The position numbers and the translations under genes were made by a program. Positions 1-8,753 of a stretch of DNA of 64,000 nucleotides are shown piece by piece. The notes under the pieces are model-generated. The model had not been told where the DNA came from. It was given only the letters and a program-made list of their open reading frames with translations, and did no database searches. Positions within the stretch are counted from its first letter, which is position 1; each line of letters opens with the position of its first letter. This DNA is from an uncultured Prevotellaceae bacterium (GTDB lineage Bacteria > Bacteroidota > Bacteroidia > Bacteroidales > Bacteroidaceae), in assembly GCA_902786565.1 (NCBI GenBank), contig CADACW010000014.1, positions 49,734 to 113,733 of the forward strand. The letters run 5' to 3'.

Positions 1-1675
1 TGGCGGGATAGATATACTCGGTAAAGTCGTTGTCGCGGTGGCGAGCACCCTTTGAGCCCATGCCTCCCCTACCCTGAGCGTGGAACTCGTTCAGCGGGGT
101 GCGCTTGATGTAACCCATGTGGGAAAGAGTGATGACCACTGGGTCGTCGGGATAGAAATCTTCGGCGTTGAACTCGTGGTCGAAGGGTATGATTTCGGTA
201 CGGCGCTCGTCGCCATACTTCTCCTTCACTTCCAGCAGGTCCTGCTTCATCACTTCCTTGCAGCGCTCGGGGTTGTCCAGTATTTCCTGCAAGTCGGCAA
301 TGAGCTTCATCAGATCGTCGTACTCCTGGTGCAGCTGGTCCACGCGCAGTCCGGTGAGCTGCGACAGGCGCATATCGACAATGGCCTTCGATTGCAGTTC
401 GTCCAAGTCGAAACGCTTCTCCAGGTTGCGCTGGGCGTCGGTCGGTGTGGCCGACTGGCGGATGATGTGCACCACCTCGTCGATGTTGTTCACGGCGATG
501 ATCAATCCCTCCAGAATATGGGCACGCTCTTGGGCCTTCTTCAGGTCGTACTGCGTGCGGCGGATGGTCACCTCGTGGCGATGGTCGATGAAGTAGCGGA
601 TGCAGTCGCGCAGGTTCAGCAGTCGGGGACGGAGGCGCACGCCATCGCTCGTCTTGATGGGTACCAGTGCGATGTTGTTGACTGAGAATGAGCTCTGTAG
701 AGCTGTCATCTTGAACAACTTGTTCAGTATCACATTGGCGTTGGCGTCGCGCTTGCAGTCCACCACTATACGCATGCCCTGACGGCCGCTCTCATCGTTC
801 ACATTGGCAATGCCCTCAATCTTGTGCTGGTTGGCCAGGTCGGCAATATAGCTCACCAGTTCGGCCTTGTTCACTCCGTATGGCAGTTCGTTGACCACAA
901 TCTTGTCGTGGGTGTCGCCGGTCTCAATCTCGGCTTTGGCCCTCATCACTATTCGGCCACGGCCCGTCTCATAGGCATCGCGCACGCCCTGCAGGCCGTA
1001 GATGAATGCGCCTGTGGGGAAGTCGGGGCCTGGTATGTACTGCATCAGGCCATCAGTGTCAATCTCCGGGTTGTCTATGAAGGCGCAGCAGCCGTCTATC
1101 ACCTCACTCAGGTTGTGGGTAGGCATGTTGGTGGCCATGCCCACGGCGATGCCGTTGCCACCGTTCACCAGCAGATTGGGCACCTTGGTCGGCATCACGC
1201 TGGGTTCTGTCAGCGTGTTGTCGAAGTTGGGGTCCATGTCAACGGTGTCCTTCTCCAGATCGTCCATGATGTGCTCGCCCATCTTCGAGAGGCGGCACTC
1301 CGTGTATCGCATGGCAGCAGGCGAGTCTCCGTCCACACTACCGAAGTTTCCCTGGCCGTCGACCAGCGTGTAGCGCATGTTCCACTCCTGGCCCATGCGC
1401 ACCAGGGCGCCGTAGACCGAGCTGTCGCCGTGGGGGTGGTACTTACCAAGCACCTCGCCCACCACGCGGGCACACTTCTTGTGCGGTTTGTCGCTGGTGT
1501 TGCCAATGCCCAGCATACCGTAGAGAATACGGCGGTGCACGGGCTTAAATCCGTCACGAACATCGGGGAGGGCACGAGCTACTATCACCGACATCGAATA
1601 GTCGATGTAGGAACTTTTCATTTCCTCCTCAATGTTAATCTTCAAAATCCTGTCGTTGTCAAACGTCTGATCCAC
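1..1675 (-). CDS. gyrA: DNA gyrase subunit A, N-terminal part (runs off the left edge)
   Basis: This is the A subunit of the ATP-dependent type IIA topoisomerase that introduces negative supercoils. The start is a GTG at 1673-1675, followed by the family's usual opening (residues 9-20, [13 protein letters not shown]). A promoter lies upstream. About 558 residues are in the window; the C-terminal beta-pinwheel is outside it. The catalytic tyrosine is Tyr124 in AAMRYTE. The quinolone-resistance region reads [16 protein letters not shown]: Ser85 matches E. coli Ser83, but the residue matching E. coli Asp87 is Gly89. It is transcribed leftward and alone here. Family assignment is certain; only the exact start (GTG, or ATG at codon 20) is open. 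Confidence 0.95.
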   Translation of the reverse strand, partial: MDQTFDNDRILKINIEEEMKSSYIDYSMSVIVARALPDVRDGFKPVHRRILYGMLGIGNTSDKPHKKCARVVGEVLGKYHPHGDSSVYGALVRMGQEWNMRYTLVDGQGNFGSVDGDSPAAMRYTECRLSKMGEHIMDDLEKDTVDMDPNFDNTLTEPSVMPTKVPNLLVNGGNGIAVGMATNMPTHNLSEVIDGCCAFIDNPEIDTDGLMQYIPGPDFPTGAFIYGLQGVRDAYETGRGRIVMRAKAEIETGDTHDKIVVNELPYGVNKAELVSYIADLANQHKIEGIANVNDESGRQGMRIVVDCKRDANANVILNKLFKMTALQSSFSVNNIALVPIKTSDGVRLRPRLLNLRDCIRYFIDHRHEVTIRRTQYDLKKAQERAHILEGLIIAVNNIDEVVHIIRQSATPTDAQRNLEKRFDLDELQSKAIVDMRLSQLTGLRVDQLHQEYDDLMKLIADLQEILDNPERCKEVMKQDLLEVKEKYGDERRTEIIPFDHEFNAEDFYPDDPVVITLSHMGYIKRTPLNEFHAQGRGGMGSKGARHRDNDFTEYIYPA

Positions 1676-1809
1676 TGTTTTAATTTACTATTTACTGATT
1701 TTCTATTTACGTTTTACTATTGCTTTTGCTTTGCACTTTTGGCGCGAAATCGCCGTAGAGGCACTTTAAATGGCCGCTGTTGCGTTTCAGCCTTTTCCAC
1801 TTCAGTCTG

Positions 1810-1841
1810 CAAAGGTACTAACATTTCCGCTATAAAACAAA
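1810..1841 (-). promoter_or_regulatory. gyrA promoter (Bacteroidota type)
   Basis: Read on the minus strand, TTTG (1838-1841) is followed after 20 nt by TACCTTTG (1810-1817), a full match to the Bacteroidota sigma factor consensus. Transcription would start near 1803 and give gyrA a leader of about 130 nt. The rest of 1676-2063 holds a GC-rich inverted patch (about 1892-1925), the terminator and the second promoter listed below. The 60-codon frame at 1717-1899 spans this promoter and is not believed. Confidence 0.75.
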
Positions 1842-1979
1842 GATTTAAGCAATTTTTAACCTCGTTACTGACAGCTTCGGTACACAGAAGCCCCGCCACC
1901 GGCCCCTCCCGCGGTGGAGAGGGGGGAAGTTACAAATACGTTTGGGGCTTTCAGTCATCTACAGTTAGTGATGTTTCCG

Positions 1980-2011
1980 CAAAGATACTAAGAAATCCCC
2001 GAACCGCCAAA
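1980..2011 (-). promoter_or_regulatory. Consensus promoter overlapping a terminator hairpin
   Basis: On the minus strand, TTTG (2008-2011) lies in the loop of the terminator at 1993-2025. TATCTTTG (1980-1987) follows after exactly 20 nt. Both boxes match the Bacteroidota consensus. A transcript from about 1973 would run through the GC-rich patch into gyrA, giving a second, longer gyrA leader of about 300 nt or a short non-coding RNA. Confidence 0.5.
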
Positions 2012-2025
2012 CGATTCGGGGATTT
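1993..2025 (-). terminator. Intrinsic terminator of the 977-aa secreted protein gene
   Basis: An 11-bp perfect stem (AAATCCCCGAA at 1993-2003 with TTCGGGGATTT at 2015-2025) encloses an 11-nt loop. It lies 38 nt past the stop codon at 2064. The T-rich tract after it is short. The arms are symmetrical, so it could act on both strands. Confidence 0.65.
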
Positions 2026-2063
2026 TCAGGTCTTCTGCCACAGAAATGGAGGCAGGAACAGGG

Positions 2064-4997
2064 CTACTGCGCTGTGAAAGAGACGGCCTGGGTGGTGCCC
2101 TTCGCCGACGAGCCGAGGTAGAGGCCGTGCCAGGCGATGGTGGCGTCGGTGGGAGCGGTGGTGCTGTACTTCACGGTGTAGGTGCTGCCTTTCACCATTC
2201 CCTTGGCTGTAAAGAGTGACAGGGAACTGCTGCACGCAGCGGCAAAGCTGTAGGTCACGAGATTGTTGCCAGAGGCATCGGCCAGCGTGTAGTAGCGGCC
2301 TGGGGCATAACTGACGGAACTGGTGACGAAGGCATAGCCCTGCTTGGCGTTGGAGATGGTGCTGCCGCTGCCGCCCCATCCGCCACCACCGCCTTGGCTG
2401 GCTCCGGCGCTGATGGCATAGCCTGTGCCCGTGATTTGGATATAGCTGTTGTTGTCGCAGTCCAGACCCTCTTCAGGCGCCCCTTTGGTGGTATAGGCGA
2501 ACAAGGCTCCGTCGCCGATGGTGATGGCTCCCTGACGACCATAGTTGCTGTCGACGGCATCGTTGCCATTGCTGTAGCACACTGTTGCACCGCCATTGAA
2601 GTAGATGGCTCCGCTCGAGTTGATGCAGTCGTCGTAGCAGGCAAAGTAGTGCTGTCCGCCCTCTACGTAGATGGCCGTCTTCGACTCCAGTCCCTCTGCG
2701 CCGTCGGTTTTGGTAGACACCTCGGTGGTGCCTCCGTAGAGGGTGACGGTGCCCTGCACCTTAATGCCCTTGGCCGAGCCGCCGCCGGACTGTCCGCCCA
2801 TGCCGCCCCAGCCGCCCATGCCACCGCCTTGCGACGACGAGCCGCCCAGACTGCTGCCTGTGGTGCTGACGGTCAGTGTGGGGCCTTGGCCGTCGGTGGT
2901 GCCCTGCGCGTAGGTGCCGTTGCACTTGATGCCCTTGCCGCCATTGCCGGTCATGCTGATGCTGATGGTGCCTGCGTTCAGCTTGATGCTCTGGTCGGCC
3001 TTCAGGCCCTTGGCCGTATAGTCGTCGGTGGTGCCGCTGACGCCGGCTCCGCTGTTGGTGATGCCAAGCATGCCGCCATTGGTGGTGATGTTGGTGGCAG
3101 TGATGCCCCGTCCAGCCTGTCCGCTGGCGTTGATGGTCACGCTGCCGCCGTTCTGCACATAGTCTGTGGTCTTGACGGCCGAGCTGTAGGAGGCATCACT
3201 ATTGATCACCTTCATCTGTCCGCTGGGAGTCAGGGTGATGGTGCCGCCGTCGATGGTGACGGTGCCCTTCGACTTGATGCTCTTGCTCATCTCGCCGGAG
3301 TTCCTGATGTTGACGGTACCACCACCGATAGTCAGGTTGCCGTCGGCCTTCATGCCTATGGCGTTATAGCTGGTGCCGGTCTCCTCGCTGGCATCGCTGG
3401 TTCCGCTGTAGGTCGAGGTGACATTCGACAGCGAGTAGGTGCGTGTGGAGCCGCTGGTGCTGTAACTGTTGGTGATGCTATAGTAGATGTCGGAACCGCT
3501 GGTGGGTCCGCTGAAGGAGGCCGACCGTATGGTGTAGGTGGCGTTGCGCGAGGTGTAGTTGTCGCTCTTGAAGTAGTAGGTGTCCGAATCGCTTGTGCCG
3601 AAATCGTAGTAGTAGAAAGTGGTGGTTGAGTAGCCGTTTGACTTCTTCACGGTCGATGTGAGTTGCTGAACAAGCGTGCCGTCGCTCTTGTAGAGGTAGA
3701 CGCTCTTCCACGCCTGGTTGCCGGTACCGCCAGGCCCCATGCCGCCGCCGCCCGAAGTGGGTACAGACACATAGACCTTGTACGACTTGGCGGTCTCCTG
3801 CTCGGTGTTGGTGCCGGTGGTCTCGGCTGTTCCTCCCTTGCCGTTGGCGGTGATGTCGAGGGTCACTGAGGCGTTGCTCTCGTCAATGCTGATGCTGCCG
3901 TCGGCGCTGATGCCCTTGCCGCCGTCGGCGGTGTTGTTGATGGTGATGGTGCCGCCGGTGATGGCTATGTTGCCGTCGGCCTTCAGGCTGGTGGGATAGC
4001 TCAGGTCGCTGTCGGCCACGATGCTGCCCGTCTGGTTGACGGTGAGCGAGCCGCCGCTGATGCTGACGTCGCCGGCAGCCTTCAGGCCCTTGGCCCCATC
4101 GGCTGTGACATTGAGGTTCAGCGTGCCGTCAAGGACGTAGATGTTGCCGCTGTCCTCATCCTCGTGGTCGGCAGTGGTGCCTGTCGATACTGTGCCGTCA
4201 ATGTCGCATTGTATAGCATCGTCGGCCACGCCCTTGACGGTCAGTAGTCCGCTCTCCATAAGGAAATACTCGTCGCAGGAGATGCCGTCTTTCTGGGCCT
4301 CCATCACATTGACGGTGACATTCTTCAGACTCATATACTCGGCGCTCTTGATGGCGTGGGCCAGCCGTCCATAGACGTTCAGCGTGCCCTTGCCCTTCAG
4401 CTCCAGGTGGCCCTTGCAGTAGAGTGCGGCCTTCTGGTCGCCGGTGGTGGCGTCGGTCAGGGTGTTCTCGGTGTCTTTCTTCACGCTCAGTGCCATGCGC
4501 TTGCCGTCCATCAGGCAGATGGCCGCTCCGCTGTAGACGGGCGTCTGGTTGGTGAGCGTCACGCCCTGCAGCTCGACGGTGGCCTTGTAGGAGCCCGTCA
4601 TGTAGAACTCGCCGTCGGTGGTCTGCCCGCTGAGGGTGTAGGTAATCTCTTCGGCCACATCGGGCGACTGGGCTATGCTGACATGGGCGCCGCTGGTCTC
4701 GATGGTCAGAAACTGGGCAATGTTGCCAGCCACGGCAATTTCGACCTGCTCCTCGCTGTAGCTGACGGCCACGGTATTGTCGGTCACGGTGGTGCCGTCG
4801 ACATAGATTTGGGTGATGTCGCTGAGGGTGTACACTTTGTTGAGGATGGTGAGGCTGGTGCCGTTGTCGAACAGCATGTCGCCGGCCTGTGCAGCGGGTA
4901 TCATGTAGGTGACGTTGCCCACTTGCACATTGAGCGTCTGTGCCGACAGTGCCAGCACGGCCCAGAGCGCTACTAAAACAGAACTGATTCTCTTCAT
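2064..4997 (-). CDS. Secreted carbohydrate-binding-domain protein (Cthe_2159-like beta-helix)
   Basis: The protein has 977 residues with an N-terminal signal peptide (about residues 1-20, ending LSAQ). The mature chain is built from many imperfect repeats of the type GDLTIGGGTVNIRNSGE and GSISIDESNASVTLDITANG. These resemble the Cthe_2159 family (PF14262), calcium- and polysaccharide-binding parallel beta-helix proteins. Gly-rich linkers near residues 411-425, 715-735 and 870-885 break the repeats. A region rich in Ser, Thr and Tyr lies around residues 430-530. I see no lipobox and no clear type IX sorting tail. It stands alone between gyrA and the B3/4-domain gene, with its own -7 box and terminator. 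The likely role is cell-surface or secreted glycan binding, which is inference from the family. Confidence 0.75.
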   Translation of the reverse strand: MKRISSVLVALWAVLALSAQTLNVQVGNVTYMIPAAQAGDMLFDNGTSLTILNKVYTLSDITQIYVDGTTVTDNTVAVSYSEEQVEIAVAGNIAQFLTIETSGAHVSIAQSPDVAEEITYTLSGQTTDGEFYMTGSYKATVELQGVTLTNQTPVYSGAAICLMDGKRMALSVKKDTENTLTDATTGDQKAALYCKGHLELKGKGTLNVYGRLAHAIKSAEYMSLKNVTVNVMEAQKDGISCDEYFLMESGLLTVKGVADDAIQCDIDGTVSTGTTADHEDEDSGNIYVLDGTLNLNVTADGAKGLKAAGDVSISGGSLTVNQTGSIVADSDLSYPTSLKADGNIAITGGTITINNTADGGKGISADGSISIDESNASVTLDITANGKGGTAETTGTNTEQETAKSYKVYVSVPTSGGGGMGPGGTGNQAWKSVYLYKSDGTLVQQLTSTVKKSNGYSTTTFYYYDFGTSDSDTYYFKSDNYTSRNATYTIRSASFSGPTSGSDIYYSITNSYSTSGSTRTYSLSNVTSTYSGTSDASEETGTSYNAIGMKADGNLTIGGGTVNIRNSGEMSKSIKSKGTVTIDGGTITLTPSGQMKVINSDASYSSAVKTTDYVQNGGSVTINASGQAGRGITATNITTNGGMLGITNSGAGVSGTTDDYTAKGLKADQSIKLNAGTISISMTGNGGKGIKCNGTYAQGTTDGQGPTLTVSTTGSSLGGSSSQGGGMGGWGGMGGQSGGGSAKGIKVQGTVTLYGGTTEVSTKTDGAEGLESKTAIYVEGGQHYFACYDDCINSSGAIYFNGGATVCYSNGNDAVDSNYGRQGAITIGDGALFAYTTKGAPEEGLDCDNNSYIQITGTGYAISAGASQGGGGGWGGSGSTISNAKQGYAFVTSSVSYAPGRYYTLADASGNNLVTYSFAAACSSSLSLFTAKGMVKGSTYTVKYSTTAPTDATIAWHGLYLGSSAKGTTQAVSFTAQ

Positions 4998-5025
4998 AAT
5001 AACTTACAGGTTGGTAATTTTGCTG

Positions 5026-5033
5026 CAAAGATA
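5026..5033 (-). promoter_or_regulatory. -7 box upstream of the Cthe_2159-like gene
   Basis: On the minus strand TATCTTTG ends about 28 nt before the ATG at 4997. It matches the TAnnTTTG box. No clear TTTG box is found 19-21 nt further upstream, so this is a partial promoter call. Confidence 0.5.
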
Positions 5034-5084
5034 CATATTTTACTATGTAGGTTTACACATTTTTCAACCAACGGCCTAAAACGT

Positions 5085-5750
5085 TCAGCAAAAAAACTGG
5101 ATGGTGCAGTCGTGGCCACAAGCATACTGCTCTACGAGCTGCTTCAGGTAGGCTGCATTGTCGGCCACGCGCTGGCGGTTGCCGTCGTAGCCGTTAACCA
5201 GCACCACCAGATGGGTGGTCTGGAGTGTCATCTTGGTGCGCTCGTTGTCGCTAGTGGGTGTGCCCACGCCGCCGATGGCATCGCGATAGACGGGCAGCCC
5301 CGCAATGTTAAGCATACCGCGGCCAATGCCCTCGTAGGGTTCGCCCTCGCGGCCCACGCCCAAGGTGAGGGTGTCGCCCACGAACTTGTCGGCATCGAAC
5401 CCGCCGATGCTGTAGCCATAGGCAATGCTGGCCACGTTGACCAGGTCGACGAGGGTGTCAATCTGATAGAGTTGCTTGCCCTGCAGCAGACGGCGGATGA
5501 GCTGCTCGCTGGCGGGGCGGTAACGCGAAGGATCTTTGCCACAGGCCCGGTAAACGCGCCGAGTGGCGGCAATGGGGGGCAGTTCCTTCAGCGTCTCGGT
5601 GGTCAGGCTGCTGCGACACTGGGCGGCCAGCCGTTCCACCTCCTGCCAGAGAGGCTCGCTGTAAGGACTGTTCACCACGCGGGCCTCGACCGAGGCTCCT
5701 ACGAAGTCAGGACAGACTTGCTCAATTTCGGGCGAAACGATGATTTGCAT
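5085..5750 (-). CDS. B3/4 (tRNA-binding-like) domain protein
   Basis: The 221-residue protein matches the stand-alone B3/4 domain (PF03483), which in phenylalanyl-tRNA synthetase beta chains contributes to editing and tRNA contact. Diagnostic stretches are PPIAATRRVYRACGKDPSRY (about 58-77), the lysine- and leucine-rich helix after it, and YGYSIGGFDADKF (about 110-123). Free B3/4 proteins are thought to act on mischarged tRNA or amino acid adducts, but no specific substrate can be read from the sequence. It is the last gene of the lemA-htpX cluster, 21 nt after the protease gene, and probably shares its transcript. Confidence 0.8.
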   Translation of the reverse strand: MQIIVSPEIEQVCPDFVGASVEARVVNSPYSEPLWQEVERLAAQCRSSLTTETLKELPPIAATRRVYRACGKDPSRYRPASEQLIRRLLQGKQLYQIDTLVDLVNVASIAYGYSIGGFDADKFVGDTLTLGVGREGEPYEGIGRGMLNIAGLPVYRDAIGGVGTPTSDNERTKMTLQTTHLVVLVNGYDGNRQRVADNAAYLKQLVEQYACGHDCTIQFFC

Positions 5751-5771
5751 AGCGATGAGGTTAAGGGGAGG

Positions 5772-6785
5772 TCAGAACTGTTCGAGCAGCTGTATGCGTC
5801 GCTCGGTGCTGGGATGGGTGCTGAACATGGAACTGAAGAATTGAGTGATGTCCTTCTTCAGCGACTGGGGGTGCACGATGTACATCTGAGCAATGTCCTC
5901 GCGGCCCACGTCGCCCAGTCCGGGATTGCGCGAAATCTTGCGCAGCGCCGAGGCCAGGGCCAGCGGATTGCCGCACAGCTCGGCCCCGCCGGCATCGGCC
6001 ATATACTCGCGCTTGCGGGATATGGCGAAGCGGGTGAGCAAGGTGAAGAAGTAGGCAATGGCCGCACACACAAGTCCCACCAGCATCACCACAACGATGC
6101 TGGCTCCGCCGCCATTCTTGCCGTTGTCGTTGCTGCGCCGGCTGCTGCCGCCACCATAGATGAAAGTGTTCCACAGCATGCGGGCCACGAGCGACATGAG
6201 CGTGGAGACGATGCCCACAAAGACGATGCTCGTGATGAGCAGACGGGTGTCGCGGTTGCGTATGTGGGTCAGCTCATGGCCCACCACACCCGCCAGCTCC
6301 TCGTCGTTGAGGCGGTCCATCAGCCCCGTGGTCACCGTCACCGTGTACGACTTCTCGTCGATGCCGCTGGCAAAGGCGTTCAGTTGCGGGTCGTCGACCA
6401 CGTTGATTTGTGGCATGGGCATGCCGCAGACCATCGTCAGGTTCTCCACTATATTATATATACGGGGGTTTTCGCGGCGGGTGATGGGGTGAGCGCCCGT
6501 GGCCTTGCGCACCATGGCGGCATTTGAGAAATAGGCGATGGCAAACCACACGCCCACGCCAAGAATGACCCAGGGGGCGATGGCGAGAAACTCGTGGTTG
6601 ACGCTCTGGAAGTCCATAGCGCTCACGGCCCGTCCATACTCGTCGTAGTAGGCGCCGCCCATGCCGTTGACCACGGCAAGGAACACCCACACCATGCCCA
6701 GCATGATGGCGGGGAAGCAGAGCAGCAGCAAGATGCTCAGTCTGTTGTTGCGCCAAATCTGTGTCTGTATGCCGACGTACTTCAC
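5772..6785 (-). CDS. htpX: HtpX-type M48 family membrane zinc metalloprotease
   Basis: The 337-residue integral membrane protease has two N-terminal membrane segments (about 16-40 and 72-92) and two more after the active site. The zinc site is HELTH at about residues 167-171, in GVVGHELTHIRNRD. The downstream glutamate ligand is in REYMADAGGAEL. M48B proteases degrade damaged or misassembled inner-membrane proteins. The gene follows lemA by 5 nt, an arrangement widely seen for LemA and HtpX-like pairs. The 3' end carries the family's STHPSTERRIQLL tail, so the protein is complete. Confidence 0.9.
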   Translation of the reverse strand: MKYVGIQTQIWRNNRLSILLLLCFPAIMLGMVWVFLAVVNGMGGAYYDEYGRAVSAMDFQSVNHEFLAIAPWVILGVGVWFAIAYFSNAAMVRKATGAHPITRRENPRIYNIVENLTMVCGMPMPQINVVDDPQLNAFASGIDEKSYTVTVTTGLMDRLNDEELAGVVGHELTHIRNRDTRLLITSIVFVGIVSTLMSLVARMLWNTFIYGGGSSRRSNDNGKNGGGASIVVVMLVGLVCAAIAYFFTLLTRFAISRKREYMADAGGAELCGNPLALASALRKISRNPGLGDVGREDIAQMYIVHPQSLKKDITQFFSSMFSTHPSTERRIQLLEQF

Positions 6786-6790
6786 TTTTG

Positions 6791-7366
6791 TCAGAACTTG
6801 ATTTCCGGGGCTTTCTCGTAGGTGGCACGCTCTTCCTTGGGCACCTCGAACATCATTTCGCGGTGGAAGCCGAAGGTGCCGGCCAGCAGATTGCCGGGGA
6901 AGGTCTCTACGGCATTGTTCAGTTCGCGGGTGGCGGTGTTGAAGTAGCGGCGCACGCTCGACAGTTTGTTCTCGATGTCGCTCACCTCCTGCTGCAGCTG
7001 CAGGAAGTTCTGGTTGGCCTTCAGGTCGGGATAGGCTTCTAAGGCCACCTTCAGTCCGCCCAGGGCCGACGACAGGCGGTTCTCGGCCTGGATTTTGTCG
7101 TCGATGCCGGTGGCCTGCATCGCAGCCGCCCGTGCCTCGGTCACGCGGAGCAGTATCTCCTTCTCGTGCTCGGCATAGCCCTTGACCGTGGCCACCAGTT
7201 GGGGTATCAGGTCGTGGCGCTGCTTCAACTGCACGTCTATGTTGGCAAAGGCGTTCTCACGGTTGTTGCGCAGTTTCACCAGACTGTTGTAGACGCCGAT
7301 GGCCCAAAGCACTACCACCACTACGATGGCAATCAATACGAGTAATGCAATTCCAATTGTTCCCAT
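6791..7366 (-). CDS. lemA: LemA family membrane protein
   Basis: LemA proteins have one N-terminal membrane segment and a long helical bundle; their biochemical role is poorly defined. From ATG 7366 the protein has 191 residues. The membrane segment covers residues 4-25, followed by YNSLVKLRNNRENAFANIDV, the family signature. An in-frame frame reaches back to 7441, but the promoter at 7410-7442 lies inside it, so the ATG at 7366 (start MGTIGIALL) is the real start. It heads an operon with the M48 protease and the B3/4-domain protein. Confidence 0.9.
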   Translation of the reverse strand: MGTIGIALLVLIAIVVVVVLWAIGVYNSLVKLRNNRENAFANIDVQLKQRHDLIPQLVATVKGYAEHEKEILLRVTEARAAAMQATGIDDKIQAENRLSSALGGLKVALEAYPDLKANQNFLQLQQEVSDIENKLSSVRRYFNTATRELNNAVETFPGNLLAGTFGFHREMMFEVPKEERATYEKAPEIKF

Positions 7367-7409
7367 AATTTTTACTATGTTTAGTTGTTGTTCGATATTA
7401 TTTCGTCCG

Positions 7410-7442
7410 CAAAGATAATACCAAAATGTCCATTGACACAAA
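7410..7442 (-). promoter_or_regulatory. lemA operon promoter
   Basis: On the minus strand TTTG (7439-7442) and TATCTTTG (7410-7417) are 21 nt apart. The expected start near 7403 gives a leader of about 37 nt before ATG 7366. Confidence 0.7.
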
Positions 7443-7635
7443 TTATTTAGTTTATTTTAATAGTTATTTGCCCGCAACGGGGGGACACTCCCGAAATTAC
7501 AAAACTTGAATTTAAGGCTTCGCTCGTTGGAATCTGTGTTGAACTGTGGATTCACCATGGCCACCTACGGCTGCAGGAGCCTTCCCTTTTGGTAGCTAAA
7601 TTAAGCTGTGCCAACAGGCAAGTGTATCTGTCTGG

Positions 7636-7713
7636 CTATCGCTTCCCCACCACCTTGCCAAGTATGGCGGAGATGTCGGCCACGTCCACCTTGAAGCGAA
7701 GCGAGAATACCTC
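7636..7713 (-). pseudogene. Relic of a dockerin-like C-terminal tail
   Basis: An open stretch of about 25 codons on the minus strand ends at a TAG (7636-7638). It reads FKVDVADISAILGKVVGKR, very like the calcium-loop tail found at the end of many Prevotella secreted proteins (compare DGKIDIGDIMTVIREKA in the surface protein at 60.6 kb). A TAA interrupts the same frame just upstream (7714-7716), and no start codon or larger ORF precedes it. I infer a remnant of a lost gene. The remainder of 7367-7733 holds the lemA promoter and otherwise nothing I recognise. Confidence 0.4.
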
Positions 7714-7733
7714 TTAATTCACTCTTCTTATAA

Positions 7734-8753
7734 TCAGACGATATTCACTTCGGGCGTCAGGTCAATGCCGAAGCGCTCGCTCACGTCGTGACGGATGGCC
7801 TCGCAAAGAGCCACAACGTCGGCCCCCGTTGCACCGCCCCTATTGACCAGCACCAAAGCCTGACGGCTGTGAACGCCGGCACGCCCCAAGGTGCGCCCCT
7901 TCCAGCCACATTGGTCAATGAGCCAGGCGGCGGGAATCTTCACACGTCCGTCACCCAAAAGGTAATGGGGCATTTGTGGATAAGCCTTCAGCAAAGCGTC
8001 GAACTGCCCACGGTCCACCACAGGATTCATAAAAAAGCTGCCGGCATTGCCCTCGACAGCAGGGTCGGGCAGCTTCTGCCGCCGGATGTCAATGATCACC
8101 TGGCGCAACTGCTCGGCCATAGGCTGTCCGATGTGGCGGGCCTGAAGCTCTGAGCGGATGTTCCCGTAGTCTATCCGGGGGGTGAAGGTTCGGTGCAGAC
8201 GGTAAACCACGTGGGTGATGAGGAAACGGCCCTTCCATTCCTGTTTGAAGCGGCTTTGGCGGTAGCCGTAATGGCAGTCGCTGGCGGGTATGCTCACCAG
8301 CCGGCCTTCGTCCAGGCTCACGGCTTCCACACGGTCTATCAGTTCGCAAGCCTCCACACCGTAAGCGCCGATGTTCTGCACCGCACTGGCTCCCACCTCG
8401 CCGGGAATGAGCGACAGGTTTTCGGCCCCGTGCAGACCTTGGGCCACACACCAGGCCACCAGCCCGTCCCACTCCTCGCCGCTGCCGACCCTGACAAGCA
8501 CTTCGCCATCGGTTTCGCCAAGAATCTCCTTGCCCACAATGGCCGAGTGGAGCACGGTGCCCTGAAAGTCGGTGGTTAGCAGCAAATTGCTGCCCGCACC
8601 GACGACGAGCAGCGGCCGGTCGGCATCGGTCAGCGTCGTGGCCAAATGGCGTGCCTCGTCGGCAGTAGTAAACTCAATGAAGCGGCGGCAGCAGGCGCTG
8701 ATGCCAAAGGTGTTGTGCGGCAGAAGGTCGTAGTTGCGTTCGTCTTTCATCAT
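7734..8753 (-). CDS. murB: UDP-N-acetylenolpyruvoylglucosamine reductase
   Basis: MurB reduces the enolpyruvyl ether of UDP-GlcNAc with NADPH and FAD, giving UDP-MurNAc for peptidoglycan synthesis. The 339-residue protein shows the FAD-binding VVGAGSNLL (about 50-58), the NIGAYGVE segment (about 132-139), the catalytic-serine motif AGSFFMNPVV (about 242-251) and the closing HSRQALVLVNRGGAT. It is a long (type I-like) MurB. The start ATG at 8751-8753 overlaps the TGA of the upstream lipoprotein gene; a second ATG follows at once (8748-8750). The overlap indicates translational coupling. Confidence 0.95.
   Translation of the reverse strand: MMKDERNYDLLPHNTFGISACCRRFIEFTTADEARHLATTLTDADRPLLVVGAGSNLLLTTDFQGTVLHSAIVGKEILGETDGEVLVRVGSGEEWDGLVAWCVAQGLHGAENLSLIPGEVGASAVQNIGAYGVEACELIDRVEAVSLDEGRLVSIPASDCHYGYRQSRFKQEWKGRFLITHVVYRLHRTFTPRIDYGNIRSELQARHIGQPMAEQLRQVIIDIRRQKLPDPAVEGNAGSFFMNPVVDRGQFDALLKAYPQMPHYLLGDGRVKIPAAWLIDQCGWKGRTLGRAGVHSRQALVLVNRGGATGADVVALCEAIRHDVSERFGIDLTPEVNIV

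Noticed and set aside
1717-1899. 60-codon minus-strand frame before gyrA
   Set aside because: It spans the gyrA promoter boxes and lacks a promoter of its own inside a sensible distance.
824-2077. Long plus-strand open frame opposite gyrA
   Set aside because: It is the antisense of gyrA and its promoter region; His/Val-rich low-complexity translation without any domain.
7367-7441. N-terminal extension of LemA
   Set aside because: The promoter boxes lie inside the extension; the ATG at 7366 gives a normal LemA start.
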